A program made the translations under genes and the position numbers. Shown in pieces: positions 1-5,553 of a stretch of DNA of 5,612 bases. The DNA is from Alphaproteobacteria bacterium (lineage in GTDB: Bacteria > Pseudomonadota > Alphaproteobacteria > Acetobacterales > Acetobacteraceae): NCBI GenBank assembly GCA_026225015.1, contig JAMFRY010000173.1, forward strand, positions 1 to 5,612, given 5' to 3'. How positions within the stretch are numbered: the first letter of the stretch is position 1; each line of letters starts with the position of its first letter. The notes below the pieces were generated by a model. That model did not search any database. It worked only from the letters and a program-made list of their open reading frames with translations, and had not been told where the DNA came from.

Positions 1-289
1 CCAGGGTCTTCGCGGTTTGGGCCGTATGCAGGCTGCGCTCGATATCCGTTGCGATAATTCTTCTCCCATCGGCGATGCGCCGCGCCGAAGCCAGGCGCTC
101 CACCAGCGGCGCCATGCCATGCGCAGATTTCAGCGGATTGCCCGGCGAGACCATCAGCCATAGCTGATCCAAGCGGCCATGCGCCATCGCCGCCCGCGCC
201 ACATGCAAATGCCCTTCATGCGCCGGGTTGAAGGAGCCCCCCAGCAGACCGACGCGAATACGGTAACGGTGGCCAAAGCGTGGGATCAG
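1..289 (-). CDS. nadD: Nicotinate-nucleotide adenylyltransferase, N-terminal part (cut by window edge)
   Basis: NadD transfers the AMP moiety of ATP to nicotinate mononucleotide, giving deamido-NAD in the cytoplasmic NAD pathway. About 96 codons are visible, open to the left edge. The nucleotidyltransferase signature GGSFNPAHEGH is at residues 17-27 (the HxGH ATP-binding motif is H24-E-G-H27). It is followed by the family-typical WLMVSPGNPLK and by a segment RIIATDIE. There is no ATG, GTG or TTG in frame upstream of the signature. The best start is CTG at 289-287, which overlaps the proA stop as CTGA, with an AGGTG ribosome site 5 bases upstream. That start puts 16 residues before the GG of the motif, a normal distance. 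The family call is very secure; the start is inferred. The gene is co-transcribed behind proA, an arrangement familiar from alphaproteobacteria. Confidence 0.93.
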   Translation of the reverse strand, partial: MIPRFGHRYRIRVGLLGGSFNPAHEGHLHVARAAMAHGRLDQLWLMVSPGNPLKSAHGMAPLVERLASARRIADGRRIIATDIERSLHTAQTAKTL

Positions 290-1557
290 GGACGCACCTG
301 ACCCGCGCCCCGGATAATGTAGCGAAAGGTGGTCAATTGCTCCAGGCCCACCGGCCCGCGCGCCTGCAAATGGCCGGTGGCGATGCCGATCTCACCGCCA
401 AAACCAAATTCCGCGCCATCGCAAAACTGCGTGGAAGCGTTCCACAAGCCCACGGCGCTGCCGATCGACCGTAAAAAATACTCCGCGAGAGCGGCGTTTT
501 CAGTGATGATCGCATCGGTGTGCTGGCTGCCATGGGCGGCGATATGGGCCAGCGCTTCATCCACGCCGGCGACGATTTTCACGTTCAAAATCGCATCCAG
601 CCATTCGGTATCGAAATCCTGCGGACCAGCCAAAGGCAGATCAGGCAGGATAGCCCGCGCCGCCGCATCGGCCCGAAAAGCGCAGCCGAGCGCGGCCAGA
701 TCGGCGATCAGCGTTGGCAGCAAATCCGGCGCAATAGTTCGATCGATCAGCAAGGTCTCGGTTGCCCCGCATACGCCGGTGCGCCGCATTTTGGCATTGG
801 CCAGAATGCGCCGCGCCATCGTGAAATCGGCGTTTTCGTGAACATAAAGATGGTTCAGCCCCTCGGCGTGGGCCAGCACCGGCACCCTGGCCTCGCGCTG
901 CACCCGCTCCACCAGGCCGCGCCCGCCGCGCGGAATGATCAGATCGATCAGACCGGACGCGCCCAGCATCGCCGCGACAAAGCCGCGATCGGTCGTCGGC
1001 GCGATCTGTACGGCCCCTTGCGGCAGCCCCGCCGCGCGCAATCCTGTTGCAATCGCGGCGTGGATGGCCCGGCCGGAGTGAAAACCCTCCGAGCCGCCGC
1101 GCAGCAGAATGGCGTTGCCGGATTTGATCGCCAGCGCCGCGGCATCCGCGCCCACATTGGGGCGGCTCTCATAGATCATCCCGATCACGCCGATTGGCTG
1201 CGGCACGCGGCTGATACGAAGCCCGTTCGGACGCGTCCATTCCGCCAGAACCCGATCCAGCGGGTCAGGCAGCGCTGAGATATCCCGCAAGCCCTGCGCC
1301 ATGGCGGCAATGCGGGATTCCGTCAGCAGCAGCCGGTCCTGAAACGCCGCACTCCCCTTGGCATTCGCCAGATCTTGTTGATTGGCGGCAAGAATTTCCG
1401 GAATCCCCGCCAGCAGCGCGTCGGCGGCGGCTTCCAAGGCAAGGTTGCGTGTAGCCGAAGTTGCGCGCGCAAGTGCAAGGGCTGCCTCGCGGGCCAAGCC
1501 GGCGGCAACCTGCAGCAAGGCGATATTGCTGTCCGGATCGGCATTCATGGCCGGCAT
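286..1557 (-). CDS. proA: Glutamate-5-semialdehyde dehydrogenase (gamma-glutamyl phosphate reductase)
   Basis: ProA reduces gamma-glutamyl phosphate with NADPH to glutamate-5-semialdehyde, the second step of proline synthesis from glutamate, in the cytoplasm. The protein has 423 residues, the usual full length. Visible hallmarks are PIGVIGMIYESRPNV (121-135), the RGGSEG loop (153-158), the catalytic cysteine C263 in RRTGVCGATETLL, and the C-terminal FGFGGEIGIATGHLQARGP region (384-402). Nothing appears frameshifted or missing. A TTG at 1566 is also in frame, but the AGGA at 1571-1568 would be only one base from it and is 10 bases from the ATG at 1557. The ATG is therefore preferred; another ATG at 1548 is possible. 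The gene is divergent from the GNAT-Nudix gene with about 43 bases between the starts. The stop overlaps nadD. proB, the usual partner, is not immediately upstream. Confidence 0.98.
   Translation of the reverse strand: MPAMNADPDSNIALLQVAAGLAREAALALARATSATRNLALEAAADALLAGIPEILAANQQDLANAKGSAAFQDRLLLTESRIAAMAQGLRDISALPDPLDRVLAEWTRPNGLRISRVPQPIGVIGMIYESRPNVGADAAALAIKSGNAILLRGGSEGFHSGRAIHAAIATGLRAAGLPQGAVQIAPTTDRGFVAAMLGASGLIDLIIPRGGRGLVERVQREARVPVLAHAEGLNHLYVHENADFTMARRILANAKMRRTGVCGATETLLIDRTIAPDLLPTLIADLAALGCAFRADAAARAILPDLPLAGPQDFDTEWLDAILNVKIVAGVDEALAHIAAHGSQHTDAIITENAALAEYFLRSIGSAVGLWNASTQFCDGAEFGFGGEIGIATGHLQARGPVGLEQLTTFRYIIRGAGQVRP
295..299 (-). promoter_or_regulatory. Ribosome binding site deciding the nadD CTG start
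   Basis: The minus strand reads AGGTG here, matching the 5' part of the anti-Shine-Dalgarno complement (GGAGGTGATC). Five bases separate it from CTG at 289-287. It lies inside the last codons of proA, so nadD translation would depend on ribosomes finishing proA. It is the main evidence for the non-ATG start. Confidence 0.55.
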
Positions 1558-1567
1558 GGTTGCCAAG

Positions 1568-1571
1568 TCCT
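1568..1571 (-). promoter_or_regulatory. Ribosome binding site of proA
   Basis: AGGA on the minus strand, 10 bases upstream of ATG at 1557. Spacing is slightly long but usable. It is the only purine-rich match nearby and argues against the TTG at 1566. Confidence 0.4.
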
Positions 1572-1600
1572 GGCGGGAATATCAACAGCGCGCTATTCGA

Positions 1601-2671
1601 ATGGCAGTCATGGAAGACCTGTTCGATTCGCTGATCTCCGCCGCGTTGCAACCGGAAGCGCCCGAACCGCCGGCGCCACGCAAGCGCGGGGCCGGCGCTG
1701 CGCCAACCGATCCCGTTCTTCAGACCGATCGTTTAAAACTCCGCCCGCTGGAAGCTGCGGATGCGTCGGATTTCCACCGCCTGATCAATGATTGGGATAT
1801 CTGCCGCAAATTGCCGGACGCGCCTTTTCCCTACCCCTCCGGCATGGCCGCCGAATGGATCGGCGCGGCGGCGGCGGATCGTGCCAGCGGGCAGGCCCAG
1901 CAATTTGCCATCGTGTTGCAGTCCAGCGGGAAAATCATCGGCTGCGCCGGGCTGCGCTTGACCCGGAACGGCAAATCCGCCGAGCTTGGCTACTGGATCG
2001 GCCGGAAATTCTGGCGCCAGGGTTTTGGCCTGGAAGCCGCCGCCCGCCTCACCGCCTGGGGCCTCGCGGAACTGCGCATCGCCGCTGTGACCGCCACCGT
2101 CGCCGAGGATAACGAAGCCTCGATAACAGTTTTGCGCCGCGCCGGCTTCACGCAGACCGGCAAGGGCAAACAGGCCTTTTTGTGCCGCGCGGAAGCCAAG
2201 TTGCCGGTGCTGCATTTCGCCGCCACGCGCGAGGCGCCGGCGCGCAAAACGGGGTCAAGCGAACCGGCGCCCCGCAGTGTTCTGCTGGTGGTGGCGTGCG
2301 CGCTGATCGACGCCGATAGCCGTGTGCTGCTCGCCCGCCGGCCGGAGGGGAAAAAAATGGCCGGGCTATGGGAATTTCCCGGCGGCAAGGTGAACCCGAA
2401 TGAAACGCCGGAAGCCGCTCTGATCCGCGAACTCAAGGAAGAGCTTGGGCTGGGGGTGGAGGAGCGCAACATCGCCCCCTTCGCCTTCGCCTCCCATGCC
2501 TATGACGGATTCCATTTGCTGATGCCGCTCTATCTCTGCCGGCGCTGGCATGGCAAACCGCAGCCAAGGGAAGGCCAGGCGCTGGCCTGGGTCGCCCGTG
2601 ACCGGCTGGTTGAGTACCCCATGCCGGCCGCCGACCGCCCGCTGATTCCCATGCTGCGCGATTTTTTATGA
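1601..2671 (+). CDS. Fused GNAT N-acetyltransferase and MutT-type Nudix hydrolase
   Basis: Two enzymes in one 356-residue chain. Residues ~41-200 form a RimJ/RimL-like GNAT acetyltransferase: it opens with LQTDRLKLRPLEAADASDF, has the acetyl-CoA pyrophosphate loop RQGFG (139-143), and ends with the typical ASITVLRRAGF. Residues ~226-356 are a complete MutT-like domain with AGLWEFPGG and a perfect Nudix box (G262 x5 E268 x7 R276 E277 L K E280 E281 L G L284). MutT enzymes hydrolyse oxidised nucleotides such as 8-oxo-dGTP to the monophosphate. The C-terminal MPAADRPLIPML aligns with the E. coli MutT substrate-recognition segment, with D345 where E. coli has Asn119. A Pro/Ala-rich linker (~205-225) joins the domains, and a ~40-residue basic, Pro-rich leader precedes the GNAT part. 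The acetyl acceptor is unknown. Starts at 1601 and 1610 are both possible and neither has a clear ribosome site. The reading frame opens further back (1382), but that part is antisense to proA. Confidence 0.92.
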   Translation: MAVMEDLFDSLISAALQPEAPEPPAPRKRGAGAAPTDPVLQTDRLKLRPLEAADASDFHRLINDWDICRKLPDAPFPYPSGMAAEWIGAAAADRASGQAQQFAIVLQSSGKIIGCAGLRLTRNGKSAELGYWIGRKFWRQGFGLEAAARLTAWGLAELRIAAVTATVAEDNEASITVLRRAGFTQTGKGKQAFLCRAEAKLPVLHFAATREAPARKTGSSEPAPRSVLLVVACALIDADSRVLLARRPEGKKMAGLWEFPGGKVNPNETPEAALIRELKEELGLGVEERNIAPFAFASHAYDGFHLLMPLYLCRRWHGKPQPREGQALAWVARDRLVEYPMPAADRPLIPMLRDFL

Positions 2672-2673
2672 GG
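2670..2673 (+). promoter_or_regulatory. Ribosome binding site of the CinA-like gene
   Basis: GAGG overlaps the stop codon of the upstream gene (TGA at 2669-2671) and lies 5 bases before ATG at 2679. It fixes the start and points to coupled translation within one operon. Confidence 0.7.
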
Positions 2674-2678
2674 TTCGC

Positions 2679-3431
2679 ATGAGCAATCCCACCGCCGCCA
2701 TCCTGATCATCGGCAATGAAATTCTCTCTGGCCGCACCCAGGATGTAAACGTCAATTTCATCGCCAAGCGCCTCGCGGCGCTGGGCATCGTGCTGTCAGA
2801 AGTTCGGGTGGTGCCGGATATTCCGCATCGCATCATCGACGCGACCAACGCGCTGCGGGCCGCTTACGACCAGGTGTTCACCACCGGCGGCATCGGCCCG
2901 ACGCATGACGATATCACCAGCGAATGTATCGCCGCCGCTTTCGGCGTGCCCTGGGAAATCCACGCCGAGACCTTCGCCGCGATGGAGGCGCATATCGGCA
3001 AGGAAAATTTCAACGCCGCCCGCCAGCGCATGGCCACGCTGCCGCGCGGCGCCGAGCCGATCAAGAACAGCGCCTCGCTAGCCCCTGGTTTTTCCATCGG
3101 CAATGTGCATGTCATGGCGGGCGTGCCCCGGATCATGCAAGCGATGTTCGAGGCGCTTGAGCCCGTGCTGCCCCGCGGCGCGCCGATCCTCATGCAGTCC
3201 GTCTACGGCATCGGCATCCTGGAGGGCGCGATTGCCAAGGGCCTGACCGCCATCCAGAACCGCTTTCCCAAACTGGATCTCGGCAGCTACCCGTTCCGGT
3301 TGGCAGCAGGCAGCGGCGTTGCAATCGTGGCCAAGGGCACCGATGCGCAAGCGCTCAACGCCGCCATCGCGCAAGCCACCACGCTGATCGCCGCGCAAGG
3401 CTTCGAGCCGGTGCAGGGTGAGCCCGGCTGA
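2679..3431 (+). CDS. CinA N-domain protein (COG1058, MoCF/molybdopterin-binding fold)
   Basis: A 250-residue stand-alone version of the N-terminal domain of CinA. Visible motifs are AAILIIGNEILSGRTQDVN (6-24) and FTTGGIGPTHDDIT (67-80), the two conserved loops of the MoCF fold, plus VMAGVPRIM in the second half. There is no C-terminal PncC-type nicotinamide nucleotide amidohydrolase domain, as is usual for single-domain members of this length. Members are often annotated 'competence/damage-inducible protein A' or 'molybdopterin-binding protein', but COG1058 domains have been reported to act as ADP-ribose pyrophosphatases. A dinucleotide or ADP-ribose cleansing role is the better guess; competence is unlikely. 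It starts 7 bases after the GNAT-Nudix stop, so they almost surely share a transcript. Family membership is secure; substrate is not shown by the sequence. Confidence 0.93.
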   Translation: MSNPTAAILIIGNEILSGRTQDVNVNFIAKRLAALGIVLSEVRVVPDIPHRIIDATNALRAAYDQVFTTGGIGPTHDDITSECIAAAFGVPWEIHAETFAAMEAHIGKENFNAARQRMATLPRGAEPIKNSASLAPGFSIGNVHVMAGVPRIMQAMFEALEPVLPRGAPILMQSVYGIGILEGAIAKGLTAIQNRFPKLDLGSYPFRLAAGSGVAIVAKGTDAQALNAAIAQATTLIAAQGFEPVQGEPG

Positions 3432-3467
3432 AGCAAACGCCGCTTTTTGAAAAACCTGGCTGGGTTT

Positions 3468-3474
3468 GGGGGAG
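3468..3474 (+). promoter_or_regulatory. Ribosome binding site of the SnoaL-like gene
   Basis: GGGGGAG, 5 bases before ATG at 3480. It selects this ATG over an in-frame TTG at 3447, which has no such site and would add 11 residues unlike the family. Confidence 0.65.
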
Positions 3475-3479
3475 CGGGT

Positions 3480-3926
3480 ATGGAAGTTGTTGCAGAGGAA
3501 TTGCGGGCGTTGCTGGACCGGGACAAAACCCGGACCAGCATCATACGCCTAGCCCGGGGTGAAGACCGGCGCGATGCCGCGCTGATCAGCGCGGCATTCT
3601 GGCCCGATGCGGTGGCTGATTATGGCATTTTCGCAGGCGATTTCGAAGCTTACCTGGACTGGGTGGTGCCGGGCTCGCCGTTTTTGCCGGTGACGCAGCA
3701 TCTGCTCGGGCAGAGCCTGATCACGCTGGATGGGACCAGCGCGCGGGTGGAAACTCATGTGACCTCCTACCACCGGGTGAAGGAGAGCGGGGACAACCAG
3801 CGCGATATCGTGATCGGTGGACGCTATCTGGACGGGTTCGAAAAACGCGGCGGCGAATGGCGGATCGCCAGGCGTGATGGGGATGAAATTCAGCGCCGAT
3901 CATTTCACCGGAAGCGGCGCCGATGA
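3480..3926 (+). CDS. NTF2/SnoaL-like family protein with abnormal C-terminus
   Basis: A 148-residue protein of the SnoaL-like (BaiE/scytalone dehydratase-related) alpha+beta cone fold, usually annotated 'nuclear transport factor 2 family protein'. Members include small dehydratases, isomerases and ring-hydroxylating dioxygenase small subunits; the substrate here cannot be told. Family-like stretches are LARGEDRRDAALISAAFWPDA (24-44), a conserved histidine in TQHLLGQ (72-78), and GGRYLDGFEKRGGEWRIARR (113-132). After residue 132 relatives normally continue with a final strand carrying a 'xxxDW'-type ending. Here the tail is a very basic run (DGDEIQRRSFHRKRRR) that does not look like the family, so the 3' end may be frameshifted or replaced. 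Neither other frame restores an obvious family ending. It lies ~50 bases after the CinA-like gene and may share its transcript. It is convergent with the regulator. Confidence 0.85.
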   Translation: MEVVAEELRALLDRDKTRTSIIRLARGEDRRDAALISAAFWPDAVADYGIFAGDFEAYLDWVVPGSPFLPVTQHLLGQSLITLDGTSARVETHVTSYHRVKESGDNQRDIVIGGRYLDGFEKRGGEWRIARRDGDEIQRRSFHRKRRR

Positions 3927-4026
3927 CTACAGCGTGGTATTTTTCGCCGGTCAAAGCTGAAGCCGGGTGAAGCTAAGCCAACGCGGTGCCGTGCTGCATG
4001 GGGCCGCGAGCGCTGGATGCGAACCG
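3927..4026. other. Convergent intergenic stretch, no clear terminator
   Basis: One hundred bases between the stop codons of the plus-strand SnoaL-like gene and the minus-strand regulator. I find no strong GC hairpin followed by a T-run on either strand. Small repeats occur: AGCTGAAGCC at 3955-3964 recurs as AGCTAAGCC at 3971-3979. Only tiny open frames are present (for example 15 codons from 3923), none with homology I can recognise. It may be the scar of lost 3' gene ends. Confidence 0.5.
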
Positions 4027-5457
4027 CTAACATTCGGCGCCTTCTCCCGTGTCCGCCGTTAGCCCGGCGCGCGCGAAGGCCTGGATCGAGGCATACATGC
4101 CGTAGCGAATGCGGCCGTGTTCTTCGGTCGCGATCAGCATCGATTTTCGCGCCAGAGCCTTCACCGCGTCCATCAGCGCCCATTCATTCGGGCTGAGATC
4201 CGCGCCGGCTGCCAGTGCCGCCGCCAGCTCGAACGATCCCGCAAAACTGCCAAGCCGCGTAAATAAGCGGCGTTCCAGCGGGGATAGCAGGTCATGGCTC
4301 CAACCGATCATCGCCTCCAGCGCGCGTTGCGGCAGGGCGGTTCGCGATGCGCTGGTCGGCAGGCCAAAACGGTCGGAAAGCCACTCGGCGATCTGCGGGG
4401 CAGAAAATACCTGCATCCGAGCGGCGGCGAGCTCAATCGCCAGCGGAATCCCTTCGAGCTGGCGGCAGATATCGACGATGACCGGCGTGTCTTGCAAGCG
4501 CAGTGGCCGGAAGGGCGCCGCCGCCGCCGCGCGTTCAAGAAACAGCGCCACCGCCGAATAATCACGGGCAGTAACCGGGTCGATGCGCGTGGCGCGATCC
4601 GGAACGGTCAAAGGGGGGACAATGAACACGCGCTCGCCGGCAACGTGAAGTGGCTCCCGGCTGGTGGCGAGCAAGGCGATACCAGGGCAATCGGCGAGGA
4701 TAGTTTCCGCCAGATCGAGGACGGGCGCGATCAAATGCTCGCAGTGGTCGAGCACGATAAGCATTCGCCGCGATTGCAGCGCATCCCGGATCGCTCGCTT
4801 GGCTGGCAGGTCCGGCGCGAGCGCAATGTCGAGCGTTCGAGCCACCGCCGCCGGCAAATCGTCTCCGGTGGCCAGCGCTGCCAGTTCACACAGCCAAATC
4901 CCATCCGGGAAATCCGCCGCCGCTCCATTGCGTGCGGCGGCGACGGCAATGCTGGTCTTGCCGATCCCGCCGGGGCCGGCCAGCGTAATGAGCCGCGAAT
5001 CGGCCAACTTCCGGGCAATTTCCGCCAGCGCCGTTTCACGTCCAATCAACGCGCCGCGTGGCGCCGGCACGTTGCCGGTTGCGCTAATAAGGTCCTCAGC
5101 ATGTTCGGATGGCGGCGCGCTCGGCGCATCCGGCAAGCCTGCGGCCGCCGAATCGAATTCGGCATGTCCGACGAAACGATATCCGCGCCGCGCCACGGTG
5201 CGGATCAGGCCGTGGTCTTGGCCCAATGCCTTGCGCAAGGCGGATACCTGCACCGGCAGGTTGTGCTCATCCACAATTTGTCCCGGCCATGCGCGCAAAA
5301 GTAGTTCGGATTTAGTAACGAGTCCGCCTTGCCGCTCGATCAGCGCCAGTAATATTTCGATGCCGCGCGGTCCCAGCCCTGTCGGCAGATTGTCCGCGAG
5401 TAACTCACGTTGCCGAATACGCAGGCGAAACCTCCCAAAAACGATATTGTGATCCAT
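4027..5457 (-). CDS. Winged-helix regulator with NB-ARC/STAND-type ATPase domain, C-terminally short
   Basis: A 476-residue cytoplasmic DNA-binding regulator. Residues ~5-97 are an OmpR/ToxR-type winged helix (LGPRGIEILLALIERQGG, then a recognition helix region LPVQVSALRKALG and the wing RTVARRGYRFVG). An Ala/Pro-rich linker follows (~102-134). Residues ~137-345 are a P-loop ATPase: Walker A GPGGIGKTS (161-169), Walker B LIVLDHCEHL (233-242), LLATSREPL (262-270) and GIPLAIELAAARM (336-348). A helical segment with LARKSMLIA (435-443) follows. Relatives (COG3903-type 'predicted ATPase' regulators) usually continue with several hundred residues of TPR-like repeats that sense ligands. Here TAG at 4029-4027 ends the protein just after the strand equivalent to 'YRLLETIRAYA'. 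The 17 in-frame codons after the stop are not repeat-like. Start at 5457 chosen because the winged helix begins there and GGGAC lies 6 bases upstream; earlier starts at 5490 and 5553 (TTG) lack ribosome sites, and 5553 falls in the predicted -35 box. Target genes are unknown. Confidence 0.9.
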   Translation of the reverse strand: MDHNIVFGRFRLRIRQRELLADNLPTGLGPRGIEILLALIERQGGLVTKSELLLRAWPGQIVDEHNLPVQVSALRKALGQDHGLIRTVARRGYRFVGHAEFDSAAAGLPDAPSAPPSEHAEDLISATGNVPAPRGALIGRETALAEIARKLADSRLITLAGPGGIGKTSIAVAAARNGAAADFPDGIWLCELAALATGDDLPAAVARTLDIALAPDLPAKRAIRDALQSRRMLIVLDHCEHLIAPVLDLAETILADCPGIALLATSREPLHVAGERVFIVPPLTVPDRATRIDPVTARDYSAVALFLERAAAAAPFRPLRLQDTPVIVDICRQLEGIPLAIELAAARMQVFSAPQIAEWLSDRFGLPTSASRTALPQRALEAMIGWSHDLLSPLERRLFTRLGSFAGSFELAAALAAGADLSPNEWALMDAVKALARKSMLIATEEHGRIRYGMYASIQAFARAGLTADTGEGAEC

Positions 5458-5520
5458 GCCACTGTCCCATTTCCTGATGTTTGCGGGCATTAACTGCTGC
5501 TGGAGGCGGCCCGCGCTTGA

Positions 5521-5544
5521 GAACTTTTTACAGTTTTTTAACTG
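5521..5544. repeat. Palindrome and 10-base direct repeat within the regulator promoter
   Basis: CAGTT (5531-5535) and AACTG (5540-5544) form a perfect inverted repeat around a TTTT spacer, lying between the predicted -35 and -10 boxes. In addition TTTTTA occurs at 5525-5530 and 5535-5540, exactly 10 bases apart; the two 10-base units 5521-5530 and 5531-5540 match at 7 of 10 positions. OmpR-type winged helices typically bind tandem direct repeats spaced by about one helical turn. An operator for autoregulation is therefore plausible but is inference. Confidence 0.35.
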
Positions 5545-5553
5545 CTTTGCCAA
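5525..5553 (-). promoter_or_regulatory. Candidate sigma-70-type promoter of the regulator gene
   Basis: On the minus strand a -35 box TTGGCA (5553-5548, 5 of 6 to TTGACA) and a -10 box TAAAAA (5530-5525, 4 of 6 to TATAAT) are separated by exactly 17 bases. Transcription would begin near 5518, leaving a leader of about 60 bases before ATG at 5457. The AT-rich stretch stands out from the GC-rich surroundings. Position and spacing are good; the -10 box is imperfect. Confidence 0.5.

Noticed and set aside
520..1278. Long plus-strand open frame (252 codons) opposite proA
   Set aside because: It is antisense to the secure proA gene, has no recognisable domain, and is Arg/Gln/His-rich as expected of a GC-rich shadow frame.
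1382..1600. Upstream extension of the GNAT-Nudix frame
   Set aside because: It overlaps the proA N-terminus antisense, and the added residues are not GNAT-like. Later ATGs at 1601/1610 fit the domain start.
3431..3448. Possible terminator after the CinA-like gene: AAGC...GCTT followed by TTT
   Set aside because: The stem is only 4 base pairs with a 7-base loop, too weak to call. The downstream gene has its own ribosome site and may be read through.
3721..3954. Minus-strand frame that might be the lost C-terminal part of the regulator
   Set aside because: It is antisense to the SnoaL-like gene, and its translation shows no TPR-like helical repeats.
3883..3960. 25-codon open frame overlapping the SnoaL-like 3' end in another frame (MKFSADHF...)
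   Set aside because: No ribosome site or recognisable homology; could be a remnant but cannot be supported as a gene.
4294..5304. Plus-strand open frame of 336 codons opposite the regulator (and another at 4664-5452)
   Set aside because: Both are antisense to a gene with clear Walker and winged-helix motifs. Their translations show no family features and have low-complexity Arg/Ser/Ala composition.
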